Shown piece after piece: positions 1 to 5,201 of a DNA stretch of 27,232 bases. Made by a program: the position numbers and the translations under genes. The DNA comes from a virus. Numbering within the stretch: position 1 is the first letter of the stretch; the number at the start of each line of letters is the position of its first letter. The stretch covers positions 1 to 27,232 of IMG/VR virus record IMGVR_UViG_3300025120_000437; one strand, written 5' to 3'. Below the pieces are notes generated by a model. That model had not been told where the DNA came from. It was given only the letters and a program-made list of their open reading frames with translations, and did not search any database.

Positions 1-1
1 A

Positions 2-106
2 ATAATTACAGTACAATATTTTGAGGAAACTCACAATGATAAAGGAGGCATATCATTAAGATTTCCAACAGTTAAAATAGTACATGGGGATAAAAGAGAA
101 GTATAA
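2..106 (+). CDS. 3' end of a gene, possibly ATP-dependent DNA ligase (partial)
   Basis: The frame is open from base 2 to the TAA at 104-106 and gives 34 residues; the start lies outside the window. The tail reads SLRFPTVKIVHGDKREV, with ITVQYFE before it. This resembles the C-terminal OB-fold of ATP-dependent DNA ligases, where a basic/hydrophobic RFPxxxxxRxDK stretch follows motif V. Such ligases seal nicks during phage DNA replication. The nucleotidyltransferase core and its KxDG lysine motif are not in the window, so the identity is an inference from about 20 residues. The next gene starts 15 bases downstream, so both are probably on one transcript. Confidence 0.4.
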   Translation: MITVQYFEETHNDKGGISLRFPTVKIVHGDKREV

Positions 107-121
107 TTAAAAATTAATAAA

Positions 122-589
122 ATGGCAGTAATAAAACAAACAAAAAAGAAAAAAGAATATGTTGAAAATCATGATATATTAGTAACACATGGTGAAGAAG
201 CATTAACTTTTAGAAAAGATGATCCTAGAACACAAGAATATCTTGACAAGAAAAAAGAAGATAATTTAAAACAATTAAAAGAAGAAGGAAGTGTGAATTT
301 ATGGGCAGGAATCTGTTTAAGTAATGAGCGTCAAGATAAAGAAGGGTGGGATGAATATAAAGATCGTTTAAAAACTAATAAAAATTTATGGAAGATTTAT
401 AAAAAACTAGGAAATGAAGAAGCTAAAAAACAATTTCCTCATGGGTTTGCATACGCCGTGTATTATGATATGCAAAAACATTATGAAAAAACACATGATG
501 AAAAAGATCAACAATTTACAGCTACAGTAGATGGACCAGATGGGAAACAAGAAAATATACCAGTAATAATTAAAAATAATAAAAAATAA
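122..589 (+). CDS. Hypothetical protein, lysine-rich, 155 aa
   Basis: I do not recognise this protein. It has 155 residues, is strongly charged with many Lys and Glu, and has no signal peptide or membrane segment. It starts with a basic run (KQTKKKKEY, residues 5-13) and ends with another (IIKNNKK). The middle, around residues 58-125, holds aromatic residues (LWAGICLS, LWKIYKKLG, FPHGFAYAVYYDM) that could form a small helical fold. The start ATG follows an A/T-only leader (taattaaaaattaataaa) with no Shine-Dalgarno, as for most genes here. It sits between the ligase-like tail and a 51-codon gene, so it probably belongs to the early/middle accessory genes. Codon use and gene packing support a real gene; function is unknown. 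Confidence 0.8.
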   Translation: MAVIKQTKKKKEYVENHDILVTHGEEALTFRKDDPRTQEYLDKKKEDNLKQLKEEGSVNLWAGICLSNERQDKEGWDEYKDRLKTNKNLWKIYKKLGNEEAKKQFPHGFAYAVYYDMQKHYEKTHDEKDQQFTATVDGPDGKQENIPVIIKNNKK

Positions 590-593
590 ATAT

Positions 594-749
594 ATGAGTG
601 AAAATCAAATTACCCAAGAAGAAGCACAAGCTAACCATGACGCATGGTGGGATAGCTTAACAAATGAAGATAAGGAAAGACTATATAACGAAATGGTTCA
701 ATCCGAAGTAACATATTATGAAGGTAAACTTACCGAAAATAAGTCATAA
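594..749 (+). CDS. Small hypothetical protein, 51 aa
   Basis: A 51-codon frame runs from ATG 594 to TAA 747-749, four bases after the stop of the preceding gene and six bases before the tRNA. The leader is A/T-rich (aaaaaataaatat), like those of its neighbours. The product is acidic and hydrophilic, starting MSENQITQEEAQANHDAWW and continuing with a helix-prone Glu/Lys/Asn sequence. It has no membrane segment or recognised domain. Tight packing on the same strand and an initiation context like its neighbours argue for a real gene, but so short a frame could occur by chance. No function can be assigned. Confidence 0.6.
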   Translation: MSENQITQEEAQANHDAWWDSLTNEDKERLYNEMVQSEVTYYEGKLTENKS

Positions 750-755
750 TATTAT

Positions 756-829
756 GGGGGATTAGCTCAGCTGGCTAGAGCGCCTGCCTTGCACGCAGGA
801 GGTCATCGGTTCGACTCCGATATTCTCCA
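756..829 (+). tRNA. tRNA-Ala (anticodon UGC)
   Basis: A full cloverleaf can be folded by eye. Acceptor strands 756-762 (GGGGGAT) and 822-828 (ATTCTCC) pair with two G-U wobbles. The D arm is GCTC/GAGC (765-768, 778-781), the anticodon stem CCTGC/GCAGG (783-787, 795-799) with loop CTTGCAC, and the T stem ATCGG/CCGAT (805-809, 817-821) with loop TTCGACT. The anticodon TGC at 790-792 reads GCA and other GCN alanine codons. The discriminator base is A829. The following bases are CAC, so CCA is not encoded and must be added by a host enzyme. GCA is a frequent alanine codon in the downstream structural genes, so this tRNA may supplement host supply. Confidence 0.95.
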
Positions 830-840
830 CACCTTTATTG

Positions 841-884
841 TACTCATCTAAGTTGATTAAAATCGCTTGGATGGGTATTTTTTT
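841..884 (+). terminator. Intrinsic terminator after the tRNA
   Basis: A 12-bp stem is formed by TACTCATCTAAG (841-852) and CTTGGATGGGTA (866-877), with two G-U pairs and a 13-base loop. It is followed directly by seven T (878-884). It lies 11 bases after the tRNA and before the next gene, so it probably ends the ligase-to-tRNA transcript. Confidence 0.85.
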
Positions 885-885
885 G

Positions 886-893
886 TATTTATA
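886..893 (+). promoter_or_regulatory. Possible TATTTATA promoter element (weak)
   Basis: TATTTATA follows the terminator T-run directly and lies 23 bases before the ATG at 917. It resembles the elements at 3601, 7701 and 22718 but ends TATTAA instead of TATAA. Its position at the start of a new transcription unit is suggestive. The surroundings are very T/A-rich, so chance is a real alternative. Confidence 0.25.
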
Positions 894-916
894 TTAACCT
901 AATCCATTCTATAAAA

Positions 917-1375
917 ATGAAAATTAAGAATATGTATAATAAAATGATTGATATGACTAACATATTCGGGTTATTCTTACCGGGAGAGGAATTGGATGGG
1001 GGGAATACTAGTGAAACCTTAAATGAATTACGTGAAAAGCCAATATTTCATATAGGAATGTATAAAAAACTTGTAATTAATCATATAAATTTTAATACTA
1101 AAGTACTTAATTTTTTCAAAAATTCAAACCAAGAATTTGATATTCATGATATTAAAGAAGCTGGAGAGTACGTTGTATTTAATAGAGCTTGGAGTTATAT
1201 ATCCAACGTAGACATTAAAGATAAAGGTTATATTGACGCCATTAAACATTATTCTGACGATCAACTCCACACGTCTCTTGATATGGGAATTGAATTCTTT
1301 CAAAAAGATGAATTGTATGAAAGGTGTGCATTTTTACTTAAAATAAAGAAAAAATCAATAAAACTTCAAAAATAG
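917..1375 (+). CDS. Hypothetical protein, 152 aa
   Basis: I cannot name this 152-residue protein. It is predicted soluble and mostly helical. The second half (about 84-142) has an aromatic-rich segment (EYVVFNRAWSYISN) followed by a helical hairpin, with SLDMGIEFFQKDELYERCA at 120-138. That end resembles the short UVR-type helical hairpin (E-x-Y-E-x-A/C-A-x-L-x-x-I), so a protein-interaction role is conceivable, but this is a weak resemblance. The upstream ATG is used because the next in-frame Met is at residue 6 and no alternative has a better leader. It lies alone between the tRNA terminator and a second hairpin at 1380-1403, so it is probably its own transcription unit. Confidence 0.8.
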   Translation: MKIKNMYNKMIDMTNIFGLFLPGEELDGGNTSETLNELREKPIFHIGMYKKLVINHINFNTKVLNFFKNSNQEFDIHDIKEAGEYVVFNRAWSYISNVDIKDKGYIDAIKHYSDDQLHTSLDMGIEFFQKDELYERCAFLLKIKKKSIKLQK

Positions 1376-1379
1376 CTTG

Positions 1380-1403
1380 GATACCACAAAATTTATTGGT
1401 ATC
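1380..1403 (+). terminator. Possible hairpin terminator
   Basis: GATACCA (1380-1386) pairs with TGGTATC (1397-1403) around a 10-base A/T loop, starting five bases after the stop of the 152-aa gene. The T tract after it is poor (TTCAAT), so termination may be weak, or the stem may instead protect the 3' end of the mRNA. Confidence 0.45.
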
Positions 1404-1406
1404 TTC

Positions 1407-1490
1407 AATATACGGGATTTAAGGAAATTAGGATAGAGAGATGGAGAAATAAAGGATATAAGGATAAGGGGTATAAGGGTACCCGACATT
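1407..1490 (+). other. Purine-rich non-coding spacer with a GGGTACCC palindrome
   Basis: This stretch holds no plausible open frame. The + strand is strongly purine-biased and repeats short variants of GGATA/AAGG (for example GGATATAAGGATAAGGGG at 1454-1471). It ends in the perfect palindrome GGGTACCC at 1477-1484. It leads into the TATAAATA-type element before the next operon. It could be a binding site for a transcription or replication factor; nothing in the sequence decides this. Confidence 0.4.
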
Positions 1491-1492
1491 AA

Positions 1493-1506
1493 TATAAATA
1501 TAAATA
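1493..1506 (+). promoter_or_regulatory. Two overlapping TATAAATA boxes (T4-late-promoter-like)
   Basis: TATAAATA occurs at 1493-1500 and again at 1499-1506, eight bases before the ATG at 1515. TATAAATA is the known late-promoter -10 sequence of T4, read by gp55. A gp55-like sigma gene lies in the operon that starts here. The distance to the ATG would leave at most a few bases of leader. The motif is made only of A and T in an AT-rich genome, so this is tentative. Confidence 0.35.
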
Positions 1507-1514
1507 ATAAAATT

Positions 1515-1709
1515 ATGGCATTACGCAACCCAGAAACTGTTTCACGTCTATTAGACAGATTAACAGGACAATGTAAAAATCTAAAACTAATGGTAAAATC
1601 TCAACAACCAGTTGATGATTTCATTAGAAAAATAAATGAAACAGAAGAAATAATCGATCAGTTAACTTCTACTTTAGAAAGAGAAGGATCACCATTAAGA
1701 AATGGATAA
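1515..1709 (+). CDS. Small helical hypothetical protein, 64 aa
   Basis: A 64-residue protein that is almost entirely helix-forming. Residues 6-55 show heptad-like spacing of Leu/Ile/Val (VSRLLDRL, LKLMV, FIRKI, IIDQL), so it may form a coiled coil or helical bundle. It contains one Cys and no membrane segment. The end, EREGSPLRNG, is likely disordered. I do not recognise a family with certainty. It is the first gene of a close-packed cluster with the HD hydrolase, a membrane protein and the sigma factor; the next gene starts 15 bases after its stop. The leader is A/T-only (aaataataaaatt) without a Shine-Dalgarno. Confidence 0.75.
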   Translation: MALRNPETVSRLLDRLTGQCKNLKLMVKSQQPVDDFIRKINETEEIIDQLTSTLEREGSPLRNG

Positions 1710-1724
1710 AAATAAATAAAAGTT

Positions 1725-2498
1725 ATGAGCATATCAGCAGAAAAAATATCATCAAATTGGGAAATATTTCAAGGATATATTAATAAGTATATTACTGGAG
1801 ATAGAAAGGATCAATTATTAGAATTCTATAATCAACATCAGGACGAATTAGTACTTATGCCTGCTTCGCATAAGACAGCGTATCATAACGCATTCCCAGG
1901 TGGATACATTGACCACGTTAATCGCGTGATTGAATGCGCTATTCAACTACATAGTGTGTGGGAAAAAATGGGAGCAGATACTACTACATATACTATAGAA
2001 GAATTAGTATTTGCTGCTATTAATCATGATTTAGGTAAAATGGGAGATGGTGTTGAATATTCTCATATACCCTCGAAAGATGAATGGAGAAAGAAAAATA
2101 TGGGTGAAATGTATCAATTTAATAAAAAAATTGCTTATATGTCAGTTCCAGATAGATCATTATTTTTATTATCCCAAGCAGGTATTAAACTAACATATAA
2201 TGAGCATTTAGCTATTAAGTTACATGATGGTTTATATGATCCAGCTAATGAGCCATATTTTAAAAGTTACATGGTTGAAACAAAACCTAGAACATCTTTA
2301 ATTTATATAGTACACCATGCAGATATGATGGCGGCAAGAATCGAATTTGAAAAAGAATGGCTTCCTTCATTAAAAAATGGATTGGATAAGCCAAAAAATA
2401 ATTATACATTGAAGTCAAATAAAAAAACAACCACTAAGTCTAAAGCATTAGGTACAATTAAAAGTGAAGGACTTAAAAATTTATTTGACAATTTATGA
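1725..2498 (+). CDS. HD-domain phosphohydrolase, YhaM-like
   Basis: A 257-residue protein with a complete HD metal-binding signature: GGYIDH (His64), INHDLGKMG (His101-Asp102) and HHADMMAAR (His197, His198, Asp200). A further His167-Asp168 (KLHDG) lies where many HD enzymes carry an extra ligand. HD-domain proteins hydrolyse phosphoester bonds using bound divalent metals. The spacing and wording (GG-x-x-x-H, HD-x-GK, HH-x-D-x-x-x-A) recall the YhaM family of 3'-5' exoribonucleases and related nucleotidases. Unlike YhaM, it has no N-terminal OB-fold. Residues 222-245 are a lysine-rich linker that could bind nucleic acid. It overlaps the next gene by four bases (ATGA), implying translational coupling. 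RNA decay, nucleotide salvage and counter-defence against nucleotide signals are all possible; the substrate cannot be read from sequence. Confidence 0.8.
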   Translation: MSISAEKISSNWEIFQGYINKYITGDRKDQLLEFYNQHQDELVLMPASHKTAYHNAFPGGYIDHVNRVIECAIQLHSVWEKMGADTTTYTIEELVFAAINHDLGKMGDGVEYSHIPSKDEWRKKNMGEMYQFNKKIAYMSVPDRSLFLLSQAGIKLTYNEHLAIKLHDGLYDPANEPYFKSYMVETKPRTSLIYIVHHADMMAARIEFEKEWLPSLKNGLDKPKNNYTLKSNKKTTTKSKALGTIKSEGLKNLFDNL

Positions 2499-2770
2499 TA
2501 ACAACAATAATAATACTAGCAATAATAGTCGTGGTTTTAGGATTTACGACTATTAATCTACTACGTAAAAATGAAAAACAAGAAGATATTCTATTAGGAT
2601 ATCTTAAATATTTAGATAACATATCTAGAGTAATCGAGGTTTCGGATGACAAAATTAAAAAAACAGACATTAAGGGTTCATTTGAAGGTGATGATGAAAT
2701 AGGACATTTCTTTAAAACAATTAAACAAATACAAGAAGTTCTTAATGATTTTAATATTAAAAAAATCTAA
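2495..2770 (+). CDS. Small single-pass membrane protein, 91 aa
   Basis: A 91-residue protein with one clear N-terminal hydrophobic segment, residues 2-22 (ITTIIILAIIVVVLGFTTI), followed by positive charges (LLRKNEKQ). This predicts N-out/C-in anchoring in the inner membrane with a cytoplasmic tail. The tail contains an acidic patch (FEGDDEIGHFF, around 63-73) and a helix (IKQIQEVLNDFNI). Similar short anchor-plus-DDEIG proteins seem familiar from other T4-like phages, but I know of no function. It starts inside the stop of the HD gene (ATGA overlap), so its translation is probably coupled to that gene. The next gene starts 6 bases after its stop. Confidence 0.75.
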   Translation: MITTIIILAIIVVVLGFTTINLLRKNEKQEDILLGYLKYLDNISRVIEVSDDKIKKTDIKGSFEGDDEIGHFFKTIKQIQEVLNDFNIKKI

Positions 2771-2776
2771 GAATAA

Positions 2777-3595
2777 ATGGATCACATAATTGAGAAGAAT
2801 AAAAGAGAGAGAAAGGGAAGAGTATATTTTTCAAAAGAAACAGAAGCAGCTATAGTAAAATATAATAGTTTAGATTCTGTTGAAGACGCTGATAAGAGAA
2901 GTGATATATATCAAGATCACATTCATTATCCTTTCTTTAAACTTACTCAAAATATAATCCATACCTTTAAATTTTATTATACAGAAGTTGAAAATTTAGA
3001 GCATCTCCAACATGAATTAATAACATTTTTATTATCAAAAATTCATTTATTTAACCCCGAAAATGGAGCTAAAGCGTATTCATATTTTGGGACTATAGTA
3101 AAAAGATGGTTAATAGTATATAATACTAAAAATTATGGTAAAAAAATACAAAATATTCAAATAAACGATTTAGCTAACTATTCAAATTTAGATTCAACAG
3201 ACCCAGGATTTATTTCATCTCAAAAAATGGATGAAAGTGTTGATAAAGTTATAGAGGGAGCATTTGAAGGAGATGAATTATCAAACCAAGGATACAAATA
3301 TGAAGACAAATTATCTATTTTTATAGATAAATATGTTATAGAATGTACCGAAAGAATATATGAAATTTTCCCTAAAGGAAATGATGCTAAAATTGCTGAT
3401 GCTATATTAGAACTATTTAGAAAAAGAGATGCTATTGATGTTTTTAATAAAAAAGCACTTTACATTTATATTAGAGAAATGATTGATGTTAAGACTCCAA
3501 AAATTACCAAAATAGCAAATGTTTTATATGGTATATTTAAGAAAAAATATTTATTTTATTTAGAACAAGGATACTACCCTACCTCAAAGATTTAA
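2777..3595 (+). CDS. Sigma-70-type RNA polymerase sigma factor, probable late sigma (gp55-like)
   Basis: A 272-residue protein with a sigma region-2-like core. Residues 76-91 (HLQHELITFLLSKIHL) followed by FNPENGAKAYSYFGTIVKRW (92-111) match the pattern in which helix 2.2, the core polymerase-binding helix, is followed by F-x-P-x-x-G-x-x-x-x-x-Y and the promoter-reading 2.3/2.4 helix. No typical region 4 helix-turn-helix is evident, as in T4 gp55. T4 gp55 is shorter (185 aa); the extra length is in the C-terminal half, residues 125-272. It probably directs host RNA polymerase to late promoters, which would serve the structural genes downstream. It is the last gene of its cluster and is followed by a candidate promoter at 3601. 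Confidence 0.75.
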   Translation: MDHIIEKNKRERKGRVYFSKETEAAIVKYNSLDSVEDADKRSDIYQDHIHYPFFKLTQNIIHTFKFYYTEVENLEHLQHELITFLLSKIHLFNPENGAKAYSYFGTIVKRWLIVYNTKNYGKKIQNIQINDLANYSNLDSTDPGFISSQKMDESVDKVIEGAFEGDELSNQGYKYEDKLSIFIDKYVIECTERIYEIFPKGNDAKIADAILELFRKRDAIDVFNKKALYIYIREMIDVKTPKITKIANVLYGIFKKKYLFYLEQGYYPTSKI

Positions 3596-3600
3596 TTTTC

Positions 3601-3612
3601 TTATATTTATAA
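3601..3612 (+). promoter_or_regulatory. Candidate late promoter element TTATATTTATAA
   Basis: TTATATTTATAA lies in the 26-base gap between the sigma gene and the first gene of the baseplate block and ends nine bases before the ATG at 3622. The core TATTTATAA is identical to the elements at 7704-7712 and 22720-22728. TATATTTA also fits the Bacteroidota -7 pattern TAnnTTTG except for the last base. No -33 TTG is seen at a suitable distance, which would suit a gp55-type sigma that reads only the -10 region. Confidence 0.5.
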
Positions 3613-3621
3613 CCAAAAACT

Positions 3622-3966
3622 ATGAGCCAATTAGAGTCAATTGTATTTGGGGATAAAAAATTTTCGGACATTTTGGAAGAAATATATAATAACCAAAAGA
3701 AAAAATCAGAACAGGTAACAGCTTTAATATCAGAATTAAAGCCATTAGTACAAGAAATAGGTGATGCAACCCTTATAGTACCACTAATAAAAGAGTATAT
3801 GGAGATCGGTGTGAAAAACGATGATGCTTTAATTAAAATGGCTACTATTATACAAAGAGTAGTTAATAATTCTAATGAAGATGGAGGGTTAGGGATAACA
3901 GATGATGAAAAAGATGCATTATTAGCTGAAATGGAAAAGATACAATCTACTAAAGACAAAGAATAA
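3622..3966 (+). CDS. Helical protein of the baseplate block, 114 aa
   Basis: A 114-residue, mostly helical, soluble protein. The centre (about residues 35-85) contains LISELKPLVQEIGDATLIVP and LIKEYMEIGVKNDDALIKMA. This recalls a conserved protein of unknown function found near the baseplate genes of marine T4-like phages; that recognition is from memory and not tested. It has no signal peptide or Cys. The C-terminus is charged (DDEKDALLAEMEKIQSTKDKE) and probably a helix. It starts the baseplate block, right after the TATTTATAA element. Its stop overlaps the start of the spike gene as TAATG, which implies coupled translation and perhaps a chaperone or assembly role; that role is inference. 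Confidence 0.7.
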   Translation: MSQLESIVFGDKKFSDILEEIYNNQKKKSEQVTALISELKPLVQEIGDATLIVPLIKEYMEIGVKNDDALIKMATIIQRVVNNSNEDGGLGITDDEKDALLAEMEKIQSTKDKE

Positions 3967-5201
3967 TGCCTAGAACACTTTTTGGATTCATAGCAAATGC
4001 GGCAGCAAAAGCAGTCAAATCAGATGTAGCAGGAATATTTTCTGCTAGAGTAACATATGCTATGCTTGAAGGTAAAACCCAACCAACAGTTTTCCAACAG
4101 TTTGGGGAATATGCTTCATTAGGTGGAGTATTCTTTACATCATTAAATGAACCAAGTGCAAATCCATCATTTACAACAGATAATTTTGCTCTTCCTTTAT
4201 TTCCAAACATGTCTAACGTTCCTTTAGAGAATGAAATTATATATGTTATAAATCTACCTAATAATAATGTACAAGCAAATGTTAATAGTGTTGGATTTTA
4301 TTACTTCCAACCTGTTAATTTATGGAATAGTTCTCACCATAATGCCATACCAGATCCTATTAATGGTAATGATATAGGTGGAGCACAAACTGGTGACTAT
4401 CAACAGGTAGGAGCAGGAACTGTAAGAAGAGTCTCAGATGGTGGAACAGAAATTCCATTAGGAGATACTTTTGATGAGAGGTTAAATATACGAAATATGC
4501 AACCTTATGAAGGAGATATAATATATGAAGGGAGATGGGGCCAATCTATGAGATTTGGTTCTACAGTATCTGGTAGTATTATTCCTAATCCTTGGTCTAG
4601 CACGGGTATAGATGGAGATCCAATAATTATGTTAAAGAATGGACAACATGAAGAACAAACAGAACCTTGGGTACCACAAGTAGAAGATGTTAATACAGAT
4701 GGTTCTAGTGTTTATTTATCATCAACCCAAATAATCCCATTAGAACCATCATCAAGAGATTATAAATCATATTTTCAACCCCCAATATTTGTTAATGAAT
4801 ATAATCAAGATCAAGTAATATTAAACTCAGGTAGATTAGTGTTCAATTCTAAGTCAGATTCAATTTTATTAAGTTCCTTTGATTCAATAAATTTAAATTC
4901 AATAAATAGTGTCAACATTGATTCTCCATCAATTATAGCTAATTCAAAAAAGATAGCTTTAGGAGATAAAAATGCTACTGAACCTATGATATTAGGTAAT
5001 AGATTTTTAAATGATTTTGAACAATTGTGTAGGGCTTTAAATTCATTAGCGGGATCTTTAACTGCACCTGTAGGAGCACCAGGATTAGTTTCTCCACCAG
5101 TATTAACAATACCTCCTGCAGCGGTACAACTACAATTACAGGCAGCTAAAATGTTAAGTAAAATAAAACAATATAAATCTACAATAACTACTAGTAAATA
5201 A
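3966..5201 (+). CDS. Baseplate central spike / hub protein, gp5- or VgrG-like
   Basis: A 411-residue protein. The N-terminal half has beta-rich segments with EIIYVINLP (90-98) and PYEGDIIYEGRWGQSMRFGS (180-199), typical of an OB-fold followed by the lead-in to a spike. Residues 283-335 form a short-repeat beta stretch (VILNSGRLVFNSKSD, SILLSSFDSINLNSINSVN) like the intertwined beta-helix needle of T4 gp5 and VgrG. The end contains Pro-rich and helical segments. A T4-type lysozyme domain is absent: there is no such insertion between the OB-fold and needle. The protein should sit at the centre of the baseplate and puncture the outer membrane. It is coupled by TAATG overlaps to both neighbours. 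Confidence 0.7.
   Translation: MPRTLFGFIANAAAKAVKSDVAGIFSARVTYAMLEGKTQPTVFQQFGEYASLGGVFFTSLNEPSANPSFTTDNFALPLFPNMSNVPLENEIIYVINLPNNNVQANVNSVGFYYFQPVNLWNSSHHNAIPDPINGNDIGGAQTGDYQQVGAGTVRRVSDGGTEIPLGDTFDERLNIRNMQPYEGDIIYEGRWGQSMRFGSTVSGSIIPNPWSSTGIDGDPIIMLKNGQHEEQTEPWVPQVEDVNTDGSSVYLSSTQIIPLEPSSRDYKSYFQPPIFVNEYNQDQVILNSGRLVFNSKSDSILLSSFDSINLNSINSVNIDSPSIIANSKKIALGDKNATEPMILGNRFLNDFEQLCRALNSLAGSLTAPVGAPGLVSPPVLTIPPAAVQLQLQAAKMLSKIKQYKSTITTSK

Noticed and set aside
2473-2670. Minus-strand open frame of 65 codons
   Set aside because: It lies opposite the membrane protein gene, whose hydrophobic and low-complexity codons explain it. There is no leader, and every supported gene is on the other strand.
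3579-4210. Minus-strand open frames opposite the 114-aa and spike genes
   Set aside because: They are shadows of well-supported + strand genes with Ser/Ile-rich composition typical of the reverse frame of AT-rich coding DNA.
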